Positions 12,701 to 24,700 of a stretch of DNA of 64,000 bases are shown here, one piece after another. The first letter of the stretch is position 1. Each line of letters begins with the position of its first letter. The notes under the pieces are model-generated. The model was not told the DNA's origin and searched no databases. It worked only from the letters and a program-made list of their open reading frames with translations. The position numbers were made by a program, and so were the translations under genes. Source of the stretch: Candidula unifasciata (Eukaryota; Mollusca; Gastropoda; Stylommatophora; Geomitridae); the NCBI GenBank assembly GCA_905116865.2, contig CAJHNH020002773.1, positions 1,661,110 to 1,725,109 of the forward strand. Reading direction: 5' to 3'.

Positions 12701-15700
12701 AGGTGAGGTTTGTTGTGTACTCTCTCTGTGGGGTGTGTGGTACTTTAGGTGAGGTTTGTTGTGTTCACTCTCTGTGGGCTGTGTGCTATTTTAGGCGAGG
12801 TTTGTTGTATTCTCTCTCTGGGGTGTGTGGTACTTTAGGTGAGGTTTGTTGTTCTCTCTCTGTGGGGTGTGTGCTATTTTAGGTGAGGTTTTTTGTGTAC
12901 TCTCTCTGTGGGGTGTGTGGTACTTTAGGTGAGGTTTGTTGTGTTCTCTCTCTGTGGGGTGTGTTCTATTTTAGGTGAGGTTTGTTGTGTACTCTCTCTG
13001 TGGGGTGTGTGGTACTTTAGGTGAGGTTGGTTGTGTACTCTCTGTGTGGGGTGTGTGGTACTTTAGGTGAGGTTTGTTGTGTATACTCTCTGTGGGATGT
13101 GTGCTATTTTAGGTGATGTTTGTTGTGTATACTCTCTGTGGGATGTGTGGTACTTTGGGTGAGGTTTGTTGTGTACATTGTCAGTGGGGTGTGTGGTACT
13201 TTAGGTGAGGTTTGTTGTGTACACTGTCTGTGGGGTGTGTGGTACTTTAGGTGAGGTTGGTTGTGTACTCTCTCTGTGGGATGTGTGGTACTTTAGGTGA
13301 GGTTGGTTGTGTACTCTCTCTGTGGGGTGTGTGGTACTTTTGATGAGGTTTGTTGTGTACTCTCTCTGTGGGGTGTGTGGTACTTTAGGTGAGGTTGGTT
13401 GTGTACTCTCTGTGTGGGGTGTGTGGTACTTTAGGTGAGGTTGGTTGTGTACTCTCTGTGGGATGTGTGGTACTTTAGGTGAGGTTGGTTGTGTACACTC
13501 TCTGTGAGGTGTGTGGTACTTTAGGTTTGTGGTTTGAACAAAAGATCAATATCATAGCACACGGGTAAAAGTAAAAAAAAAAAGTAAAGATCCCTTTTTA
13601 CGCCTTTCAGCTAGTAACCCCTAAATGCTCCGTTTTCTTTTTCTAACTTAAGTCTGAGCCCGAAGAAGCTCAGAACACTGCACAGGCTCTGTAGCACCGG
13701 CGAAGATCCTGAAATACTGGTAGATTTTTAACTCCAAATTTTGCATGGGAAGCGCAATTAGGCTACTCTTCTCAATTTCCAACTGCCACGGGATTTTTTA
13801 CATGCGCAACAATGCACACGGGCGTCCAATCTCACTACCCATAGAACAGGGGGAATTACTAGATGTCAAAGTCCACGAGACAAAATCCCAGCCCTTACCG
13901 GGGGTTGAACTCTGAACCTCTAGCACTCGAGGTGGACACCATGCTTCGAGACCATGCAGCCCCCTTGTGCAACTTTAGGTAAGGTTTGTTATATACGCTG
14001 TCAGTGGGGTGTCTGCTCGCTCTTATGGCTTACGCTCAGAGAGGGGGAGGGGAGTGAAAAACGTAAAACCTAGGGAGGGTGATATAAGAAAGGGAAATAG
14101 AGAGAGAGAGAGAGAGAGAGAGAGAATAAAAGTGAAAAAGAGGGGAAGAGAGAGTGAGGGGGTAAAACAAAAAAGGAGACAAAGAGTAAGAATTAAAAAA
14201 AAAAAGGAATGAAGAGGGAAATGGACAGGGAAAGAATGAGATTTAAAGAGAGATAAATAGAGAAGGAATGAGAGTGACAAACTGAGGGTGATAGGGAGAG
14301 AAAGAAAAAAAAGAGTGGTGTTTGTATGCGTGGGAGGGTGCTAGGTCAGGCTGGTGTTCAAGAAGACGAAGAAATTAAGAGGAAGAAGACAAAGAAAACG
14401 AACAAGGAGAAGAAGACAAAGAAAACGAAGGAGAAGAAAATTAAGAAGAAGAAGAATAAGGAAATGAAGAAGAAGAGGGTGAAGAAAAATGAAGACGATG
14501 ACAAAGAAAAGGAGGAAAACGAAGAAGAAGAAAATAACAACAAGAAGACAAAGAAAATGAAGAAGAAAAAGAAGACACAAGAAAATGAAGAAAAAGAAGA
14601 CACAAGAAAATGAAGAAGAAGAAGACAAAGAAAATGGAGAAGAAAAAAAAATGAAGAAAAAGAAGACAAACAAATTAAAGAAGAATAATGGCAAGGAGAT
14701 AAGAAAGAATAAAAAGCAAGGTTATGTTGAAAAATTCTTTCATATGTATGTAGGATTTCCTGTTATTTTTTGGGTATTTGATTGATAACACATGTATTTA
14801 TTTGTTTATGATTTGTTTGTGTCCAGTGTTTGCTTGCTTGGGATTTTTGTCTCCGGCCAATAGAGGTGCTTTGATGACTTGTGCCTTGGTGAGTGTCTGT
14901 GTGTGTTGTTTGTGTGTGTGGTTTGTGTGTGTTGTTTGTGTGTGTTGTTTCTGTGTGTTGTTTTGTGTCCAGTGTTTGTTTATGTCCAGTCTTTGCTTGC
15001 CTGGGATTCTTGTTTCCGGCCAATAGAGGTGTTTTGATGACTAACAGATAAATCAGTTAATGTAACTGTGAGCTGGAAGTAGAGGGACTTAACTAACAAA
15101 TAAATCGATTAATGTAACTATTAGCTGGAAGTAGAGGGACTTATCTAACAAATAAATCGGTTAATGTAACTATTAGCTGGAAGTAGAGGGACTTATCTAA
15201 CAAATAAATCGGTTAATGTAACTATTAGCTGGAAGTAGAGGGACTTAACTAACAAATAAATCGGTTAATGTAACTGTGAGCTGGAAGTAGAGGGACTTAA
15301 CTAACAAATAAATCGGTTAATGTAACTATTAGCTGGAAGTAGAGGGACTTATCTAACAAATAAATCGGTTAATGTAACTATTAGCTGGAAGTAGAGGGAC
15401 TTATCTAACAAATAAATCGGTTAATGTAGCTGTTAGCTGGAAGTAGAGGGACTTAACTAATAGATAAATCGGTTAATGTAACTGTTAGCTGGAAGTAAAG
15501 GAACTTAACTAACAAATAAATCGGTTAATGTTACTATGAGCTGGAGGTAGAGGAACTACACTAACAAATAAATCGGTTAATGTAACTATTAGTTGTCTGG
15601 AGCAGCTAAAATAACAGAATAGAGTAGGTTAATTTTACAGAAACAAGGGTTGGATAACAACTGGAAAAGGGAGGGGATGAAATGTTGCCACAACTGCAGT

Positions 15701-18700
15701 GGGTTGTTTAGGGTGGGGAATGGGGGGGGGGGGAGATGGGATAGATGGTGACAAAGTTCATAGTTGCGAGCCTGCACACACTGCTGGAGAGGGAAACAGT
15801 CGATCAATGGTTTGTCACCATATCATGGGTTGACTTGACAGCTGCTGTTCGAAGACCAGCTGTTGCCATCAGTTTTATCTCCTGGTTTGTGTGTGTGTGT
15901 GTGCACGAGGGAGAGAGAGAGATTGCAGATGCTTGTATGTGTTGGGGCGGGGGGAAGGGGGGGGGGAGATTTCAGATGTGTGTGTGAGAAAGAGGGAGAG
16001 AGAGATTGTACGTGTGTGTGTGAGGGGGGGGGGGGGGGAAGAGATTTTAGGTGCGTGTGTGAGAGAAAGAGGGAGAGAGAGATTGCAGATGTGTGTATGT
16101 GTGTGGTGGGGGGGGGGGAGATTTCAGATGTGTGTGTGTGTGTGAGAAAGAGGGAGAGAGAGATTGCACGTGTGTGTGCCCATTTTTGAAATGATAGTTT
16201 TTTCATATTGGGCTATGAGGGACAGACATTCTTTGTAAACTTGGCTGTTGTAATGTGGCTGAACTCTGTTATTTGACAGGCAGGGTGGCCGTGCAGGTGG
16301 AGTGTTACTAGTTTAGAGTGTGCTGGGTTCAGATCTAACCTCCTGAAATGAAATGCTCGTCGTGTGCATGCATGAAAACAGTCACACCAGGCAGATTATA
16401 CACACACCCACACACACACGATCTTGCACTCCATACAAATACTTCAGATATACCAGATTTTTTCAAATGAAGACAAGTTTTATTACATTATTACATTTTT
16501 AAAGTTTAAAATTGGCTGTCTTCATATTTTTTAATTATGGGCTTAAAAAAAAAAAGTTGGAGGTTGGGGTGTCTTGTACACATAGTGTGTTTAATATATT
16601 AATTTTTTAAGTTTAAGGCTTAAAAAATAAGGGTCTTCTTATACATGGGAGCTCTTGTAAAGAGAAAAATACTGACTGTTTTTCTCTCCGTCCTTCACTC
16701 ATTTGATGTGTCACTAGATGTTAGTGATCCTGTGACAGATACTGCCATGAAAGTGTGAAGTACTTTTGTCACCTGTGCTAAGTCACAGCTGTTTGAAGTA
16801 AGTAAAGTTACCTTTTCCACACACTCAGGCATATAGGGCTAGACCTAAATTTTATAGACTGGTTGGATGATGTGGTCAGCATCTCGCTGGCCGATGTTAC
16901 TTCCCAGGACTCTACCCGGGACTCTTTCAAAGCTGGGTCGACCTGAGAGCCGAGGTCATTTTTGAAAAACAACTTCTAGTTCTATCAGGACACGTAACCA
17001 CGACTTTCAGATTGGCAGATGAGTGTCTTGCCACTACACTACTCAAGCTCTCGCTAATGAGTGTCTTGCCACTACACGACTCCAGCTCTCGCTAATGAGT
17101 GTCTTGCCACTACACGACTTGAGCTCTCACTAATGAGTGTCTTGCCACTACACGACTCCAGCTCTCACTAATGAGTGTCTTGCCACTACACGACTCAAGC
17201 TCTCACTAATGAGTGTCTTGCCACTACACGACTCAAGCTCTCACTAATGAGTGTCTTGCCACTACACGACTCCAGCTCTCACTAATGAGTGTCTTGCCAC
17301 TACACGACTCAAGCTCTCACTAATGAGTGTCTTGCCACTACACGACTCAAGCTCTCACTAATGAGTGTCTTGCCACTACACGACTCCAGCTCTCACTAAT
17401 GAGTGTCTTGCCACTACACGACTCCAGCTCTCACTAATGAGTGTCTTGCCACTACACGACTCCAGCTCTCACTAATGAGTGTCTTGCCACTACACGACTC
17501 CAGCTCTCACTAATGAGTGTCTTGCCACTACACGACTCCAGCTCTCACTAATGAGTGTCTTGCCACTACACGACTCCAGCTCTCACTAATGAGTGTCTTG
17601 CCACTACACGACTCCAGCTCTCACTAATGAGTGTCTTGCCACTACACGACTCCAGCTCTCACTAATGAGTGTCTTGCCACTACACGACTCCAGCTCTCAC
17701 TAATGAGTGTCTTGCCACTACACGACTCCAGCTCTCACTAATGAGTGTCTTGCCACTACACGACTCCAGCTCTCACTAATGAGTGTCTTGCCACTACACG
17801 ACTCCAGCTCTCACTAATGAGTGTCTTGCCACTACACGACTCAAGCTCTCACTAATGAGTGTCTTGCCACTACACGACTCCAGCTCTCACTAATGAGTGT
17901 CTTGCCACTACACGACTCCAGCTCTCACTAATGAGTGTCTTGCCACTACACGACTTGAGCTCTCACTAATGAGTGTCTTGCCACTACACGACTTGAGCTC
18001 TCACTAATGAGTGTCTTGCCACTACACGACTCCAGCTCTCACTAATGAGTGTCTTGCCACTACACGACTCCAGCTCTCACTAATGAGTGTCTTGCCACTA
18101 CACGACTTGAGCTCTCACTAATGAGTGTCTTGCCACTACACGACTTGAGCTCTCACTAATGAGTGTCTTGCCACTACACGACTCCAGCTCTCACTAATGA
18201 GTGTCTTGCCACTACACGACTCCAGCTCTCACTAATGAGTGTCTTGCCACTACACGACTCAAGCTCTCACTAATGAGTGTCTTGCCACTACACGACTCCA
18301 GCTCTCACTAATGAGTGTCTTGCCACTACACGACTCCAGCTCTCACTAATGAGTGTCTTGCCACTACACGACTCCAGCTCTCACTAATGAGTGTCTTGCC
18401 ACTACACGACTCAAGCTCTCACTAATGAGTGTCTTGCCACTACACGACTCCAGCTCTCACTAATGAGTGTCTTGCCACTACACGACTCCAGCTCTCACTA
18501 ATGAGTGTCTTGCCACTACACGACTCCAGCTCTCACTAATGAGTGTCTTGCCACTACACGACTCAAGCTCTCACTAATGAGTGTCTTGCCACTACACGAC
18601 TCCAGCTTTCGCTGCATAAAGTGTGTGAAGCCAAAGCTGCCCACATTTTCCCTCTTTACTGTGGTTGGAAATGTAGACACATTCCAGTGCTTGTTGTTAA

Positions 18701-21700
18701 TGTTTAGTTGCTGTTGATGTTTATTATTACTTGTTGACAAATGTATGAATGAAGTGGTGCATGATATCTATATATCAATGATTGAACAGACCTTATTTTC
18801 AAAGGGTCACAAATTGGGCACGTGGGCCCATCTTACATTCGGCTCTTCCAAACACTCATCTTTCACACAGCAGTTGTCTTTTATCATGTTTATGTTTGTT
18901 CATTGAGTACAACAATTTTTTTAGCAGCCGTAAATCTTAATGAAAATGTGAATAGGCCCCATTCTGCCTGGAAACTATATATTTTAAGGGCGACATACAA
19001 TTTGCGGGAGGGGTGTGACTCCGAGGATTAAGGGCTGTGTGGCTAGTGCTGTTCCCCACAAAACTGCAGATTAATATTTGTATTTTTATAGGCCCCTTCC
19101 CCCTAATGGCAACATTCAAAATTAGAACGGCTGCCTATGATAGAATATTGAATCTCTTGTGGAAGGAAAGGGGAAACCATCATGTACAATTTTTGTGTGC
19201 CTAAAATAAGAAAATGGACAAGCTGAATTAATGGTAGAGGGGCATGTTTAGTAAACTATCCCAGTTGATGTTCATGTTTATTCAATGGATCAACATCATG
19301 GCGCATGGTTGTAACAGATAAGTGCTACGTTCTACTTCTAACTCAAGCCTGAGCCTGAAGCACAAACTCTGTTGCACCGACGAGAATCCTGAAATACTTT
19401 GGGTAGAATTTTAACTCCAAATTGTTTTCTGGGCAGCGCCGTTAGGCGACTCTTTTCGATTTAAAACTGCCAAGGGATTTTTTTTACGTGCTCAAGAATA
19501 CACACGGCCACATGAAAAAAAAAATAATCGCCAGCCTTCACAGGGGCCTAAACCCGGGACCTCCAGCACTCGAGGCAGACACCATACCTCAAGACCACAC
19601 AGCCCCACCACCCCCCCCCCCCACCCCCCCAAAAAAACCCCATCCCAGTGCTGGGAGTAGATAACCCGTGACTACCCTGGTTGTGAGTCAGTATCCATGA
19701 TTGCTGTGTGTTTCAGGTGCTGTATGTCTGCCTGGGGACTCCAGCTGGCTACGTGTCAGCAAGGATGTACAAAAGTAAGATCCCATCTGTTCTGTTTTAT
19801 AGATCACAATCATTTGTCTTTCTACTACTCTTTTATTCCTATTATTGTTATGTATTGTTATAAGTTATAGATCACAATCATTTGTCTTTCTGCTACTCTT
19901 GTATTCCTATTATTGTTATGTATTGTTATAAGTTATAGATCACAATCATTTGTCTTTCTGCTACTCTTGTATTCCTATTATTGTTATGTATTGTTATAAG
20001 TTATAGATCACAATCATTTGTCTTTCTGCTACTCTTGTATTCCTATTATTGTTATGTATTGTTATAAGTTATAGATCATTATCATTTGTATTTCTGCTAC
20101 TATTTTATTCCTATTATTGTTATGTATTGTTATAAGTTATAGATCATTATCATTTGTATTTCTGCTACTATTTTATTCCTATTATTGTTATGTATTGTTA
20201 TAAGTTATAGATCATTATCATTTGTATTTCTGCTACTATTTTATTCCTATTATTGTTATGTATTGTTATAAGTTATAGATCATTATCATTTGTATTTCTG
20301 CTACTATTTTATTCCTTATTATTGTTATGTATTGTTATAAGTTATAGATCATTATCATTTGTATTTCTGCTACTATTTTATTCCTATTATTGTTATGTAT
20401 TGTTATAAGTTATAGATCATTATCATTTGTATTTCTGCTACTCTTGTATTCCTATTATTGTTATGTATTGTTATAAGTTATAGATCATTATCATTTGTAT
20501 TTCTGCTACTATTTTATTCCTATTATTGTTATGTATTGTTATAAGTTATAGATCATTATCATTTGTATTTCTGCTACTATTTTATTCCTATTATTGTTAT
20601 GTATTGTTATAAGTTATAGATCATTATCATTTGTATTTCTGCTACTCTTTTATTCCTATTATTGTTATGTATTGTTATAAGTTATAGATCATTATCATTT
20701 GTATTTCTGCTACTATTTTATTCCTATTATTGTTATGTATTGTTATAAGTTATAGATCATTATCATTTGTATTTCTGCTACTATTTTATTCCTATTATTG
20801 TTATATATTTTATAAGTTATAATTATCATTTGTATTTCTGCTACTGTTTTATTCCTATTATTGTTTTATATTTTATAAGTTATAATTATCATTTGTATTT
20901 CTGCTACTATTTTATTCCTATTATTGTTGTATATTTTATAAGTTATAATTATCATTTGTATTTCTGCTACTATTTTATTCCTATTATTGTTATATATTTT
21001 ATAAGTTATAGATCATTATCATTTGTATTTCTGCTACTATTTTATTCCTATTATTGTTATGTATTGTTGTAAGTTATAGATCATTATCATTTGTATTTCT
21101 GCTACTATTTTATTCCTATTATTGTTATATATTTTATAAGTTATAATTATCATTTGTATTTCTACTAATCTTTTATTTCTACTATTGTTATATATTATCA
21201 CTATTACTTTTATGACTATTTTTCATCTTCCTTTATTTCATTCCATTTTATTTTGTTAATTTCTTATCACCTTTTTATAGTTTCTTACGTGACTGCTTGG
21301 TGGGCGCTGGTGGTTGGAGTACTCTCCCTTTTGTTATTGTTAGTTCAGGTTTTAGGGTCATATTCACACCGAGCCAGGAATGCAGAGGCTTTGTAGCTTT
21401 TCATACGTTATGTATTACTTTTACATTACATGCAGCTTGTTCTGTGAAACAAGGGTTAATTTGTTTGTTTTCTATTTAGCTTTTGGTGGAGAGAAATGGA
21501 AGTCGAATGTGATTCTGACAGCATTTTTCTGCCCTGGGTAAGTTGAAAAATATTTCTTTCATGCAATCCTTTCTTGTTGAATTTCTGTGCTTACTCTTTT
21601 TGCCTAGGTAACCTTCATGTGTGTGTGTTCTTGTTTCTTCCTGTGTGTTTATTCTTTTTTCTTTTTGTGTTTTTGTTTCTTCCTGTGTGAGTGTTCTCAC

Positions 21701-24700
21701 TTTTTCCTCTTTATTTGTGTGTTTTTTCTTCATTTTCTATGTATGTTCTTCTTTCTTCCTGTTTGTGTTCTTTTGTTGCTTCCTGTGTGTGTATGTTCTT
21801 CTTTTTTCCTGTGTGTGTTCTTTTATTGCTTCCTCTGTGTGTATGTTCTTGTTTCTTCCTATGTGTGTGTTCTTTTATTGCTTCCTCTGTGTGTATGTTC
21901 TTGTTTCTTCCTGTGTGGGTGTTCTCGCTTCTGTATGTGGGTGTTCTTTCTTTTTATGTATGTGTGTTTTTGTTTCTTTCTGTGTGTATATTCTTGTTTC
22001 TTCCTATGTGTGTGTGTTCTTATTTCTTCCTATATGTGTAGTTCTGGTTTCTTCCTGTGTGTGTTTGTGTTCTTATTTTTTCCTATGTGTATGTTCTTGT
22101 TTATTTCTGTGTGTATTCTTTTTTCTTTCTATTTGTGTGTTCTTTTTTTTTCCCCATATGTGTTTTTTCATCTCTTCCTTTGTTTTCTTATTTCTTCCAG
22201 TGTAAATTATCCTGACTCACAAATATTTTATGATTGTCTACAGCGTGGTGTTTGGCATTTTCTTTTTCCTGAACCTGGTGCTGTGGAGTTACGGAAGCTC
22301 GGCTGCGATCCCCTTCACCACCCTACTAGCCCTGCTAGCGCTGTGGTTTGGTATCTCTGTGCCTCTGGCCTTCATTGGGGCTTACTTCGGCTTTAGGAAA
22401 CGGGTAAGTGTGGTGGTATTTGTTCACTGGTCTCTGTACCTCTCGCCTTCATTTGGGCTGACTTTGGCTTTAGGAAATGGGTCAATGTGGTGGTGTTTGT
22501 TCACTGGTTTCACTATGTGGATTCTTTTTTAAGGGAAAACAGAAATAACCCATTGCTTCCTAAAAAGTGTGTCTTAAAAGATGTCTAATTAATCCTTTAA
22601 TAATGCTTAGAAGTAAAATAGAGGCTTTTGAGCTGACATGCTGTAGAAAGATTCTCAGAATACAGCGGACCCAGAAGAGAAGAAATACCAACATTTTAAA
22701 AGATCTGGACATCAGGGAAGATTGGCTAATAAACAGCATCTTGTCTCAGAAGCTAAAATATTTTGGTCACATAAAGCGCCATGGCGAATTAAAAAAAAAA
22801 AAAAAATTGCCGAAGGCATAGTGCCAGGAAGGAGGGGCAGGGGCCAGCCAACACGAAGATAGGCACAGGATATAAGTGACGCCTTGAATGTGGAAGTACC
22901 CGAGGCAGAAGAGCTGGCGAGAGACCGAATTTCTTCCAGGCCGACCGACGCTGTACAGAGAACCTGCTAGATTACTGTCGTATGGCAGTTTTGTCGCGCA
23001 CCTTTACTAACGGAATATTTTCACAATCCCTCAGGTGCTCTGAGACAGGGGTGTTTTGAATGGTGGCTCTCGCTCGTCTAGAGGCCTAACCCTCGGTTCA
23101 AACTTTCCATTCAACCTGTCTCAGGGATGAGGTGACTCGAGCTCTGACTCCACAGGGTTATTATGAACTCTTGGGTACCTCTCGGCCAGACGTCCTCATC
23201 ACTCTTATGCCCCCAGACTGGTAACAATGTAACACAGTCGAACAAGTAAACAACAGTGAATACGACAAGACATGACTACCTTTCTGAATGCCACAATGAA
23301 TTCCAATGAGACAAGACTTTCCTAAGAACCAGACGACAGATGAACTCAAAATTCAATGTAATAAGTTCACTGTAACAAAGATGACGAAAAATAACCTGAA
23401 GAATCAACTGAAAGAATACTGAATTCTTTAAAGAACAATGCTAGAGAAAGAGTCTTCCTCCTAATCTACGTCTCTTTCCGGTAGCATCATAGCTGAGGAG
23501 TTGGATAGATTGTAAAGGCCCATTTGGAATCAAGCTGCCTCTAAGTGTCACTCTGACTTATCTGTTTAGATCTTGTAGCTCCTCAGGATGCCGGAGTGAA
23601 GTTTCAGACCACCTCACTTCGTAGAATGACTACACAGGAACGATGTGGCTTCTGTAATTGATCAAGGATGATCAACTCGAGATCGGAAGATGTCGACTCT
23701 AGTACCGTCTGCACACTCAGCAATAGCAATACACGCCACGTCAATAGCTTCTAGGGTGGTGCTTGGTGGAAGCACTCAGTTAGACCAATTCACCCTACGT
23801 CAATAGCTTCTAGGGTGGTGCTTGGTGGAAGCACTCGGTTAGATGGTGTCAGGTGGAAGCACTCGGTTAGATGGTGCCAGGTGGAAGCACTCGGTTAGAT
23901 GGCGGACGCTCGTTGGATCTTCAGAAATCCTGAAAAACACAAAGCAACACCCATGAGCGAACCGTACCCAATGCACCTAGTCAATCAATGTCCTTACCAT
24001 CTCCTCATGCTCAGATAACTTGAGGTTAATCCAAACCATGAAGGTTGGTTACCTCTATCTTGGAATCCATTCAGTGTACCAGAGTGAGCACCAGATCATT
24101 AACTCGAATAGTTTCTGAATTCAATCCTGTAGCGAAAGCCAGGCAGATCTCCATGATTTCCCCTCCCTTTTAATATACCTTTTTCACCAATTGGAAAGAT
24201 AAGGTAGAGGGGATGAAATCAAAACTAAGATCGAAGGAAATATGCTTCGAAAGTAGTACGACAGTCTAAGCTTGTTGTGGTTACGAAGCTCCTAGCAACA
24301 GCGGATATGACGTCATGTCTGCCGCGAAGCTTCTTGTCATTCACAACGGTTCAGCGACTAACCAAGTTCAGAGACCGAATAACAGCAAACAACTAATCAT
24401 ACAAAGTTAACAATACCATAAACCCACTCCAGATATGTGGATTGATTGATCCGAAGAGGTTTAGAAGGCCGGTTCTAAGAATTCTCCGAGAAATGTTAGC
24501 CGAAAGTGTATTCCAATCTGGAGCTCTATTCGCCGTCTTCCATCGCAAGGATCGTAGACAAACAGATTCGCATTATCAATCTGCTGACCTTACTTACCCA
24601 CACTACAGACACTCTAAGCACAAATATTCAATTAATAACCCTTATGAAAACTCACCCATGATAAATGAAAAGAGAATAAAGAATCTTGTCTTTTTAACGG

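Noticed and set aside
17020..18611. CRISPR-like regular array
   Set aside because: There are no variable spacers; the whole 38-bp unit is repeated. The context is eukaryotic and the unit is explained by a SINE head.
21617..22396. Long hydrophobic Cys/Phe/Val-rich frame reading into exon K
   Set aside because: It is the translation of a TTCTTCCTGTGTG repeat joined to exon K in the wrong frame. The acceptor at 22243 and family homology define the true reading.
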